NCBI GenBank assembly: GCA_910584665.1
Contig: CAJUBL010000024.1
Span: 1-38,206 of the forward strand
DNA from: an uncultured Muribaculaceae bacterium
GTDB taxonomy: Bacteria > Bacteroidota > Bacteroidia > Bacteroidales > Muribaculaceae
Reading direction: 5' to 3'
Length of the DNA: 38,206 nucleotides
Under the pieces are notes generated by a model. It searched no databases and was not told the origin of the DNA. It saw only the letters and a program-made list of their open reading frames with translations. Positions 22,654-31,384 of this stretch are shown piece after piece (positions within the stretch are counted from its first letter, which is position 1; each line of letters opens with the position of its first letter). A program made the translations under genes and the position numbers.

Positions 22654-23756
22654 TGTATGGTATTATTTGGGGTATAGTCATCCATTTCGAGATATGGAGT
22701 TCCGTTATTGTCAAATCTTATAGGAATCCAGAGGTGGCGTGAGTCGTCAAGTTTTTTAGGGTTCCATCGGTCGGCCATGAAGATGAAGCTGCCTTCAAGT
22801 TCCATGATGTATGTGCCCTGGGAATCGAATGTGGTATCGGCGCCTTTGCCGCGGCATGGGTTGGGGAGCTGTTCCCATGGACCCATTATCGATCTGGCTT
22901 TCATCATGCGTGCGGCGTTGGGAGCCCATCCTGTACATCCTGAGGTTATCATCCAGTATGTGCCGTCTTTCTTGAATATAGTCGGGGCTTCGTTCTGTCC
23001 GCCGGGTGCCACACGTGAATATCGGCCTGTGTGGCGTGTGAAGGTTTCGTCGAGTTCGGCTATGTTGATGGTGAGATTCTCCTCGCTGGCAAAGATGTGG
23101 TATGCGCGGCCGTCGTCATCGATATATATGGTCATGTCGCGTGCCATCTGTCCGCCCGGGATGTCACGGCGGTTGAACATTCCGTCGGCCACAGCCTGCC
23201 GCCATTCGGGTGTCCACCATTCGAGTCCCGCGGGATATGTCATGTTTTTCTGCACGTCGGTCATTTCCTGCGGGTACCATCCCGGGTTGACGCGTGAAGT
23301 CCTAAGCAGAGTGAACGGGCCGAGCGGATTGTCGGCTATGGCCACGCCGGCCTGTGCGGCACCGTAACCGCGGCCTTTGAGTTCGTGATGGAACCATAAC
23401 ACATACTTGCCAGTGGCGGGGCAGTATACAACCTTAGGCCGTTCCAGCAGGCACCCTTTTTCCAGAGGATCGCCCTCCCGGTCGCTGACGGCGAGGACGG
23501 TTCCGTGGTTGCGCCATGTTCTGAGGTCGGTCGAGGTGTAGCATGATATACCCAGCTGACAGGATCCCGGAGTTCCGTCACCGCGCTGTTCTCCATACCA
23601 GTAGTATGTGTCGCCGATCTTTATGATGTTGCCGCCGTGGGCGTTTACATGCACGCCGTCTGTATCGGGCAGTCTTTCCCCATGCAGGGCCGGCATCGTT
23701 ACTGCCGATATGCATATGGCCGGCAGCAGCAGGAGTAAAGAGATGAGTTTTTTCAT
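22650..23756 (-). CDS. GH43-family hydrolase, exo-beta-1,3-galactanase-like
   Basis: A 368-residue five-bladed beta-propeller enzyme with a signal peptide (residues 1-20). The opening block VNAHGGNIIKIGDTYYWYGE (37-56) and ERPKVVYCPATGKYVLW (from Glu105) are typical of GH43 subfamily 24 exo-beta-1,3-galactanases. The candidate general acid is Glu256 (NEAPTIFKKDG). Gln313 in FDSQGTYI fits the unusual Gln used in that subfamily in place of an Asp base. These residue roles are from memory of characterised relatives. The frame is open upstream into the sensor gene; Met at 23756, seven bases after that stop, begins the signal peptide. The substrate is likely a beta-1,3-galactan backbone, with arabinan less likely. 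Confidence 0.85.
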   Translation of the reverse strand: MKKLISLLLLLPAICISAVTMPALHGERLPDTDGVHVNAHGGNIIKIGDTYYWYGEQRGDGTPGSCQLGISCYTSTDLRTWRNHGTVLAVSDREGDPLEKGCLLERPKVVYCPATGKYVLWFHHELKGRGYGAAQAGVAIADNPLGPFTLLRTSRVNPGWYPQEMTDVQKNMTYPAGLEWWTPEWRQAVADGMFNRRDIPGGQMARDMTIYIDDDGRAYHIFASEENLTINIAELDETFTRHTGRYSRVAPGGQNEAPTIFKKDGTYWMITSGCTGWAPNAARMMKARSIMGPWEQLPNPCRGKGADTTFDSQGTYIMELEGSFIFMADRWNPKKLDDSRHLWIPIRFDNNGTPYLEMDDYTPNNTIQ

Positions 23757-23763
23757 CGGAATG

Positions 23764-26700
23764 TTATTTTTTATCTTTAGTTTTGAATTCGGTAGGCGTG
23801 CATCCGTATGCTTTCTTGAAGGCTTTGCCGAATGACGAGTGATTGCCGAAGCCTGTTGCGAAGGCAATCTCTGTGACTGTCATCGAGCCGTCGCTGAGTA
23901 GTTCGACAGCCCTGAGCAGGCGTCGGTGCCGTATGTATTCATTGGTTGAGATTCCCATGATGGCCATGATCTTCCGGTATAGCGTGGACTGGCTCATAAA
24001 CATGTTCTCGGCTATGAATACCACGCCGAGATCCTCGCGGGAGATATTTGTGTCGATTATATTGTCTATCTTGTCTATGAACTCGCGGTCGAGACGCCCC
24101 AGACTGGCGCGCGGGTCGGTCTCCGCAGTTTGCGGGCCGATGCCGGCCGGACTGTCTTCCCGAAGTTCCGGATATAATTGGGGGGGGGTAGCTAAAAGCT
24201 TGTTTGCCAGGTCGATACGCTGTTTGCGGATGTTGTCGATACGGCTCAGTAACAGATTGGCTGTGAAAGGCTTTGTAAGATAGCTGTCGGCTCCTGATTC
24301 GTATCCCTGCTGTTTGTCGCTCAGGGTGTCCCGTGCTGTGAGCAGGATGACCGGTATGTGACTCGTCAGCATGTTCTCCTTGATAGCGCGGCACATCTCT
24401 ATGCCGTCAAGTTCCGGCATCATGATGTCGCTGACCACCATGGATGGCATCTGTTCGTTGATAATCTGCAGGCCTTCATATCCGTTGCGGGCGGTAATTA
24501 CGGTAAAGCGGTCGGCCAGTACCTGAGCTATGTAGTCGCGGATGTCATCGTTATCCTCTACTACAAGTATTGTGCTGCGTCCGGGATCGGGCTGCGGGTC
24601 ATGCTGTTCACGCGTGACGGCGGCATGTGTGTCCGGGAGCGAGTCGGAGGCGGCATGTTCGGCATCGGGGTATGTCTCATCGACGGGAAGCCTCAGGGTG
24701 AATGTCGAGCCCTTTCCGCGTACGGAATCGACCTTTATGGATCCCCGGTGTAGGTCTACGAGGCTCTTGACAAGAGCCAGTCCTATTCCCGATCCCTCGG
24801 CCTGATGTCTGCCTCCGGCCTGATAATATCGCTCGAAGATGTGAGGTACAGCCTCCGGTGCTATTCCGTAGCCTGTGTCGGCTACCGAGACCTGTATGTA
24901 CCGTCTGTCTCTGTCGGTCACATGCCTGCATGTCACGTCGATACGTCCGGACGGAGTATATTTCATGGCGTTTGACAGCAGATTATTGACAACCGCCATC
25001 AGAATCTCGCGGTCGTAGTATATGTCGGGCAGGTTGTCGTCGATGTCAAGCGAGACAGATACCTCGGGATTGCGGTTGAGTTCCTTATACCGCAGTGCCA
25101 TCTCGCGCACAAGGTTACCGGGATTTCCGTGACATACAACAAGATGCCGATTCTGGGTCTCGGTCTTTCGGAATTCCAGGATTCCGTTGATGAGCTGCAG
25201 CAGTCGTGTCGAGCTATCGTGTATTACGCGGAGTTTGGCTCTGTAGCGGTCGGGTAGGGATGGATCGCCTGCCATATCTTCTATCGGTCCCATTATGAGT
25301 GTGAGAGGTGTACGTAACTCATGGGTTATGTTTGTGTAGAAGCGCAGGCGTTCCTCGTTGAGTTTCTCGCGCTCACGGTTGCTTTTGATCTGAGCTTTGA
25401 GCCGTTGTCTGAGGTTAATGCGTCTGCTGTAGTAATAGGATGCGGCCAGTACGAGTGTCAGCGCTATCATGATGTACAGAGCCTTGGCCCACCATGTAAG
25501 CCATAATGGCGGATTGATACTGACCGACAGCATCTCGACAGGCTGTTCCCAGTCGGTTCCTTTGACACGTTGCCTGAGAATGAACCGGTAATGTCCGGGC
25601 TGTATGTTGCGGTATGAGGCATGGTTGCTGTCGTCGGCGTCGACCCAGTCGTCATCGGCTCCGACGAGTCTGTAGGAGTATTCCATGTGTTCGCGCATGG
25701 CGTGGTCAGGCACGTTGAAGTTGATTATGAATGCGTTGTCGTGATGGCTGAGCTGTATGTTCCGTGATACGGCTATTTCACGGTTTCCGTCAAGTGATAT
25801 CGACATGACGCGGGCCTGCTGCATCTTTGAACTTATGTTACGTATTGCCGATGTATCGAATCTGAACAGTCCGTTGGTTGACGCCAGGTAGAGATTGCCG
25901 TCAGGGTCGGCTGTCACTGCGCGGTCAATGAACGAATTCAGCGGTAACAGAGCGTTGCTGCTGTAGAAAGCAGTGGAAAGATCTTTCGGATTTATGCGTA
26001 CGATACCGCGTGAGGTGGCAGACAGGATAAAGTGTTCCTTATCTTCGCTTACCGATTTTATATGTCCGGCTTTTCCTATGATCTCAGGAGCGACGTTTAT
26101 ATAGTCGTTGAAGTCGGACGTGTTGTTGAACAGAATAAGGCCTGCGCGTGTGGCGACCCACAGTCGTTGTGACGAGTCGATGAACAGGTGGCTGATGGCA
26201 TTGGAAGGAAATCCGTGTACGACATCATGCCATGCGAGCATATTCATATTGCGGTCGAAGACGTACAGTCCCTTGCCGAATGTTGCTATCCACATGCGTC
26301 TGTCTCTGTCGACGGCAACGTCCTGTATGAGACGGTCTTTGATGACGTTGTTGATGCTGTCGACCGGTGTGGCTCCGGTTCCGGTCACTTTGTACAGCCC
26401 GTGGACCGTGGCGACAAGCATTGAACCGTCCGGGTGTGGTGTGAATGACCGTATGTCGACCGGTTCCATAGGGATCTGTGTGAAGAGTCCTGATGATGTA
26501 TTGTAGGTCATAGCGCCGCGATCGTCGGTTCCTATCCATAAAAGACCGTCTGGTGTGGCGGCCATGGCTGTGACACGTGAACGTATGCACCGCGGCATCA
26601 CAGGGAGCGGTATTACCTGTCCCTCCGCTCCGTCATATCGTGCGATCCCGTTATTGCTGCCGAGCCACACTCTGCCGTCGGGAGATGTGGTGCAGCTCCA

Positions 26701-27804
26701 AACGGATCTGTATATGTTTTCCGGTGAATCTTCTCCCGGATATGGCAGTCGCTCGATACCCGGACTGAGGCCGCATATAACATCGATGCCGCACCAGGCG
26801 TTGCCTATCCATACGTTGCCGTACGGATCTTCACATATGCAGCGTATGCCTGCGGGATATTCATATGTATCGATATTATTATGAATTACAGTGGTGCTGA
26901 AACTTGCATTCGAGATATCGCTGTATGCATAAGCCCGCACAGGGAGTGCGCTCAGTCCTCCCTGTGATGTGGCGAACAGTATCTCTCCGCCGGACAGTAT
27001 GTGTATGTCACGTACACGGCCGGCTTCGATCGAGTGGGATGAGCCGTGTACGTGTATGAAGGGGGTAAATGAGCCTGAATCCGGGTTAAAGAGTGCGGCG
27101 CCGCGGTCTGTGCCGGTCCATACACACCCGTTGTTGTCGATATCGATTGCATATACGTTGTTGCCGGGCAGGCCGGTTGCTGTTGCCGTGTAGGTTGTGG
27201 CTGTCATCGATGTGGGGTCTATGACGCTCATGCCGCCGTTGTCGTGGCCTACATACAGAAGTCCGTCCCGACTCTCGGCGACAGTCCAGCATAGTCGCGG
27301 CAGACTGTCGATGTTCTCGTGGTTGAATGTGCGGTGTTCGCCGGTTGACGGGTTGTAGTACTGGACACCGAAGTGGTAGTTGACGAACCACAGTCCCTGT
27401 CCGTCTCTGGCAGGGACGATGTCGGTGATATCGTCGGAGCGTAGAAATTCGGTCCCGGCCTTTGCTATCTGTCCTGTGCTGTGGTCATAAAAACAGACGC
27501 CGTCACGCTGTGTGCCTATCCATACGTTGCGGCTGTCGGCCGGGTCGATGGTGACACAGTTAAGTTCATTGGCTGTGAGGCCTGAGTTCTCCCGGGTGAA
27601 ATTACGGAAGTGTTTACCGTCAAACCGGCTCAGACCCTCTTCGGTTGCGATCCATGCGAGACCGTCGGCGTCGATCGCTATTGAGGTGATGCTGTTGTTG
27701 GCGAGTCCGTCGGTCACACTGTAATGGTACGTGCGCGCCACAGCCGGTGTAGCTGTCAGCGCGATGATAAGTGCCGTGATAATTATGGTAGCCGATGGTT
27801 TCAT
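23764..27804 (-). CDS. Hybrid two-component system sensor/regulator (HTCS)
   Basis: A 1346-residue one-protein signalling system that senses oligosaccharide in the periplasm and activates its PUL. In order: signal peptide (1-23), a periplasmic double beta-propeller of repeated WIGT-type motifs (about 24-680), a Y_Y_Y domain (to ~755), a membrane helix (~768-790), a histidine kinase with His828 (NITHELRTP) and an ATPase domain with VADTGYGI and GSGIGLALV, a receiver with Asp1126 (SDIMMPELDG), and an AraC-type DNA-binding domain (~1250-1345). A nine-C run at residues ~1206-1209 lies between receiver and DNA-binding domain. A TTG at 27831 overlaps the -7 promoter element, so the ATG at 27804 is the start. 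GH43 follows after seven bases. Confidence 0.95.
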   Translation of the reverse strand: MKPSATIIITALIIALTATPAVARTYHYSVTDGLANNSITSIAIDADGLAWIATEEGLSRFDGKHFRNFTRENSGLTANELNCVTIDPADSRNVWIGTQRDGVCFYDHSTGQIAKAGTEFLRSDDITDIVPARDGQGLWFVNYHFGVQYYNPSTGEHRTFNHENIDSLPRLCWTVAESRDGLLYVGHDNGGMSVIDPTSMTATTYTATATGLPGNNVYAIDIDNNGCVWTGTDRGAALFNPDSGSFTPFIHVHGSSHSIEAGRVRDIHILSGGEILFATSQGGLSALPVRAYAYSDISNASFSTTVIHNNIDTYEYPAGIRCICEDPYGNVWIGNAWCGIDVICGLSPGIERLPYPGEDSPENIYRSVWSCTTSPDGRVWLGSNNGIARYDGAEGQVIPLPVMPRCIRSRVTAMAATPDGLLWIGTDDRGAMTYNTSSGLFTQIPMEPVDIRSFTPHPDGSMLVATVHGLYKVTGTGATPVDSINNVIKDRLIQDVAVDRDRRMWIATFGKGLYVFDRNMNMLAWHDVVHGFPSNAISHLFIDSSQRLWVATRAGLILFNNTSDFNDYINVAPEIIGKAGHIKSVSEDKEHFILSATSRGIVRINPKDLSTAFYSSNALLPLNSFIDRAVTADPDGNLYLASTNGLFRFDTSAIRNISSKMQQARVMSISLDGNREIAVSRNIQLSHHDNAFIINFNVPDHAMREHMEYSYRLVGADDDWVDADDSNHASYRNIQPGHYRFILRQRVKGTDWEQPVEMLSVSINPPLWLTWWAKALYIMIALTLVLAASYYYSRRINLRQRLKAQIKSNREREKLNEERLRFYTNITHELRTPLTLIMGPIEDMAGDPSLPDRYRAKLRVIHDSSTRLLQLINGILEFRKTETQNRHLVVCHGNPGNLVREMALRYKELNRNPEVSVSLDIDDNLPDIYYDREILMAVVNNLLSNAMKYTPSGRIDVTCRHVTDRDRRYIQVSVADTGYGIAPEAVPHIFERYYQAGGRHQAEGSGIGLALVKSLVDLHRGSIKVDSVRGKGSTFTLRLPVDETYPDAEHAASDSLPDTHAAVTREQHDPQPDPGRSTILVVEDNDDIRDYIAQVLADRFTVITARNGYEGLQIINEQMPSMVVSDIMMPELDGIEMCRAIKENMLTSHIPVILLTARDTLSDKQQGYESGADSYLTKPFTANLLLSRIDNIRKQRIDLANKLLATPPQLYPELREDSPAGIGPQTAETDPRASLGRLDREFIDKIDNIIDTNISREDLGVVFIAENMFMSQSTLYRKIMAIMGISTNEYIRHRRLLRAVELLSDGSMTVTEIAFATGFGNHSSFGKAFKKAYGCTPTEFKTKDKK
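24180..24188 (-). repeat. Homopolymer tract (G9, read as C9 in the sensor gene)
   Basis: Nine consecutive G on the plus strand lie inside the hybrid sensor gene, encoding part of ACC-CCC-CCC-CAA. Gain or loss of one base would shift the frame after the receiver domain and remove the AraC-type DNA-binding domain. The codons around it are A/T-rich and unlike the neighbours. Confidence 0.9.
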
Positions 27805-27828
27805 TGTATTATGTGATCTGAAGGTATG

Positions 27829-27836
27829 CAAAGATA
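27829..27836 (-). promoter_or_regulatory. -7 promoter element of the HTCS-GH43-GH105 operon
   Basis: TATCTTTG on the minus strand, 24 bases before the ATG at 27804, matches TAnnTTTG. No TTTG -33 element is seen 19-21 bases upstream. HTCS genes are usually expressed at a low constant level, and a weak promoter fits that. Confidence 0.6.
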
Positions 27837-28139
27837 ATAAATAAATGAATAATGCCTGGGTCTTTATCTTCTAAGCTCGCGTCACGATCGTTCAAACCGA
27901 TGCTGTGAATGATGCAGACACATGATTGAACGTCCCGGATACGATGACGCGCAAGGCTATGATTTAACTTTGCCGCATGTAAAGACATGCAGAAACAGGT
28001 ACTGAAAAAATTCTGTGGTTCGATAACACACAATTGTGGATAGTTTTCCAAGAGATGACGGTTTTTAATGGTGAGAAAGGTTGTTGCCGGTTTAGGTTAT
28101 CAGACTTAAATCCAAGTTTACAATCATATCACAATTAAA
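27837..28139 (+). promoter_or_regulatory. Divergent PUL regulatory region and susC leader
   Basis: TAACTTTG at 27965-27972 is a good -7 element for susC, and no -33 box is present at the expected spacing. That pattern is expected where an activator, here the divergently encoded HTCS, recruits polymerase. The transcript would start near 27979 and carry a leader of about 160 bases. The inverted repeat GCATGT-AAAG-ACATGC (27975-27990) straddles that start and may be an operator or leader hairpin. No open frame with a plausible start was found in the leader. Confidence 0.55.
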
Positions 28140-31100
28140 ATGAAGAGACAACGTTTATTAATGTGGCTGATCTCACTCATGGTGGGAGTGGCCTCGGTCT
28201 GGGCTCAGCAGTACACGCTGCAGGGTACAGTCGCCGACAATACCGGGGAGCCGTTGATCGGTGCTACGGTCAGAGTGAAAAATACCCCCACGGGAGTGAG
28301 TACCGACTTTGACGGCCGGTTCACCCTTCAGGTGACAAAAGGGGATGTCCTGACGGTCACATATATAGGGTACAAGCCTTATGAGGAGGCCATCACCGGC
28401 CAGCAGAACATGGAGATCGTTCTTGAGGAGGATTCGCAGACTCTCGAGGAGGTTGTTGTGGTCGGATACGGTACGATGCGTAAGAAAGATCTTACGGGGT
28501 CGGTTGTACAGATTAATCCGAATAAGATTGCCGATCAGAATCCGGGTACAGTTCAGGATCTGCTTCGTGGCACACCCGGTCTGCAGATAGGTTATGATCC
28601 GTCGGCCAAGGGTGGCAGCGCCTCTATACGCCTGCGTGGTACCAATTCACTGTATGGTACCAAGGATGGCGAGGATGCCTCGCACAACTCTCCGCTTATA
28701 ATTCTTGACGGCATGCAGTTCTACGGTGAGCTGTCGGAGATCAATCCCGATGATATAGCCCAGATCGATGTGCTTAAGGATGCGTCGTCGGCTGCCATAT
28801 ATGGAGCCAAGGCTGCGTCCGGAGTAATCATTATCACAACCAAGAAAGGCCGGGAGGGGAAGCCTGTCATCAATGTATCGGCCAATATAGGCTTCGCCCA
28901 TAAAAGCAAGTTCATGGACTATATGACTCCTAAACAGTATCTTCAGTATCGTGAGGACTGGTACAAGGCTACTACCTATGGTTATGATGAGAACGGCAAC
29001 TGGGGTTATTACAGCAAGGAGAGCGGTGTGCCTGCCGGTTACTATGATCATTATAACAAGGCCGGCGGTTACGGTCTCACTCCCGAGCAGTGGGCGTCGA
29101 TGGGCAGCCTGACGCTGATGGAGGGTGAGTCGATGGAATCTCTGTATGCACGCCGTATGCTGCTCAACAATGCCGCCAATGTTTATGACAATTTCCTGGC
29201 AGGCCGTACGGTAGACTGGAATGACGAGGTGTGGAAAACCGGTGTGCGTCAGGATTACAATGCCAGTGTGTCGGGTGCTACCGACCGGGTGAATTACTAT
29301 ATGTCGATAGGCTATCTCAACAATGACGGTGTCATCATGGGTGACAAGTATCATGCGTGGCGCTCGAATATCAAGCTCAATGCCAAGGTGACCGACTGGT
29401 TTGAACTCGGTGCCAATGTCAATTTCCAGGACCGCAGTGATGATGCACGTGCCGCTGAGGTAAGGCATGACTACTGGTATCACACCATGCTGCTTAACTC
29501 TCCGTATGCATCGTTATACAACGAGGACGGCTCGCTGTGTCAGTTCCCGATGAACGGCAATAATACCAACGGCGGTTCAAACAAGCGTTTTGACGATCAG
29601 TATATAAAACTGGCAAAAGGCTATACAACTATCAATACAATCTTCACGGCCAAACTTACGTTGCCGTTCGGATTCACCTATCAGTTCAACATAGCTCCGC
29701 GTTACCAGTGGTTCTATGACCGTTACTTCGAGAGTGCCGAGCTGCCCGGATCAGATCCGGCCAAGCGGGGGGCCAACCGCGAGCAGAAAAAGAATTTCGA
29801 CTGGAACCTCAACAACACCATTACCTGGGACCGTACTTTCAACGGCGTGCATCATTTCACGGTAACCCTGGCTCAGGAAGCTGAGGAGATGCGTTCATGG
29901 AAAGACCGTATAGAGGCCAAGAAGATCCTGCCCAGCGATGCTCTCGGTTTCCACTTCGTTGACAATGCCAACAAGGAACTGTCCAAATTCTCGACCGAAG
30001 ATATACATTCTACTGCCGCCGCTTATCTGGGACGTGTTTTCTATGGTTATGACAACCGTTACCTGTTTACCGGAACAGTGCGCCGTGACGGTTACTCGGC
30101 ATTCGGTTCAAACAATCCGTGGGCTACTTTCTGGTCGGCCGGTGTGAGCTGGCGTTTCACCCAGGAGAAATTTGTCGATCTTCCGTGGCTTAATGACGGC
30201 AAGGTGAGAGTGTCATACGGTACTAACGGTAACCGTCAGCTTGCCAACACCTATCTGTCGCTTGCCAACCTTAAGAGTGAATCGACAATGGTGTATATAA
30301 AGGATGGCAAATACGAGCCCATCAATACGCTGAAGATGGACCGTCTCGGTAATCCCAACCTTGAGTGGGAGAAAACCAAGGCTCTCAATATAGGTCTTGA
30401 TTTTGCCGTACTGCACAACCGTCTGACCGGTAGCATCGAGTATTACAGCAAATCGACCCAGAACATGATCATGGGTCAGCGCCTGCCCTCGTTCACCGGT
30501 TTCGGAAGTATCACGACCAACCTCGGTGAGGTCACCAACAAGGGTTTTGAGATAACCCTGAATTCCACCAACATACAGACGGAGAATTTCGAATGGAGTA
30601 CTTCAGCCGGTTTCTCATATAATCAGAACCGTATCAAACACCTCTACTATGATTATGACGAGAACGGTGTGGAGCGCAACGATCTCGATTCCAAATGGTA
30701 TATAGGTAAGCCCATAGGCGAGATCTGGGATTATAAGGTAGACGGGATATGGCAGGCTACCCCCGAGGATATAGCTGCCGCCGCTCTCGTAGGCCAGAAA
30801 CCCGGTGATCCTAAGGTAATCAACTACTGTACTGATGATGATAAGATACTTGAGGACGGTACCCGTGTGCCTGTGTATAACGAAAAGGATAAGGTCTATC
30901 TCGGTACCACCAATCCGCCTATCTACTGGAACCTGCGCAATGACTTCGTTCTCTGGAAGGACCTTACTTTCTCGTTCTCGTTATACAGCTATATGGGTCA
31001 CAAGAGTCTGAGCGGATGGTATCTGAACGGCGACAACGGAGGTTCGGAGGTGACAAACGCCTTCAACAAGCCATACAAGAAATACTGGACTCCCGAGAAT

Positions 31101-31373
31101 CCTACCAACAAGTACGGCCGTCTCAATGCCACCGGCCCCAATTCGGCCACCGGAGTCCAGAAACTGTATAACCGTAATTTCGTAAGGCTTGACAATATCT
31201 CGGTCGGCTATACGTTGCCCCGCAAGTGGACCAGTCAGGCGGCCATCGAGCGTCTGCGTCTGACATTCTCCATCAACAACGTGTGCACGTTCTCGAGCTG
31301 GGAGTACGGTGATCCCGAGACCGGTATCTACGGCACCCGCAACTTTAATTTCGGCGTTAACCTAACACTTTAA
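28140..31373 (+). CDS. susC: SusC-family TonB-dependent outer-membrane receptor
   Basis: A 1077-residue outer-membrane importer that draws oligosaccharides into the periplasm with TonB energy. A signal peptide (to VWAQ, residue ~22) is followed by a carboxypeptidase-regulatory-like domain (YTLQGTVADNTGEPLIGATV, ~23-100). The linker LEEVVVVGYGTMRKKDLTGSV, typical of SusC proteins, leads into the plug (~110-235) with SIRLRGTNSL and DASSAAIYGAKAASGVIIITTKKG. The rest is a beta-barrel ending in the aromatic-rich NFNFGVNLTL. There is no N-terminal STN anti-sigma interaction domain, which agrees with control by an HTCS. susD follows after 11 bases. The symbol marks the family, not starch specificity. 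Confidence 0.96.
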   Translation: MKRQRLLMWLISLMVGVASVWAQQYTLQGTVADNTGEPLIGATVRVKNTPTGVSTDFDGRFTLQVTKGDVLTVTYIGYKPYEEAITGQQNMEIVLEEDSQTLEEVVVVGYGTMRKKDLTGSVVQINPNKIADQNPGTVQDLLRGTPGLQIGYDPSAKGGSASIRLRGTNSLYGTKDGEDASHNSPLIILDGMQFYGELSEINPDDIAQIDVLKDASSAAIYGAKAASGVIIITTKKGREGKPVINVSANIGFAHKSKFMDYMTPKQYLQYREDWYKATTYGYDENGNWGYYSKESGVPAGYYDHYNKAGGYGLTPEQWASMGSLTLMEGESMESLYARRMLLNNAANVYDNFLAGRTVDWNDEVWKTGVRQDYNASVSGATDRVNYYMSIGYLNNDGVIMGDKYHAWRSNIKLNAKVTDWFELGANVNFQDRSDDARAAEVRHDYWYHTMLLNSPYASLYNEDGSLCQFPMNGNNTNGGSNKRFDDQYIKLAKGYTTINTIFTAKLTLPFGFTYQFNIAPRYQWFYDRYFESAELPGSDPAKRGANREQKKNFDWNLNNTITWDRTFNGVHHFTVTLAQEAEEMRSWKDRIEAKKILPSDALGFHFVDNANKELSKFSTEDIHSTAAAYLGRVFYGYDNRYLFTGTVRRDGYSAFGSNNPWATFWSAGVSWRFTQEKFVDLPWLNDGKVRVSYGTNGNRQLANTYLSLANLKSESTMVYIKDGKYEPINTLKMDRLGNPNLEWEKTKALNIGLDFAVLHNRLTGSIEYYSKSTQNMIMGQRLPSFTGFGSITTNLGEVTNKGFEITLNSTNIQTENFEWSTSAGFSYNQNRIKHLYYDYDENGVERNDLDSKWYIGKPIGEIWDYKVDGIWQATPEDIAAAALVGQKPGDPKVINYCTDDDKILEDGTRVPVYNEKDKVYLGTTNPPIYWNLRNDFVLWKDLTFSFSLYSYMGHKSLSGWYLNGDNGGSEVTNAFNKPYKKYWTPENPTNKYGRLNATGPNSATGVQKLYNRNFVRLDNISVGYTLPRKWTSQAAIERLRLTFSINNVCTFSSWEYGDPETGIYGTRNFNFGVNLTL

Positions 31374-31384
31374 GAGCAAAAAAC

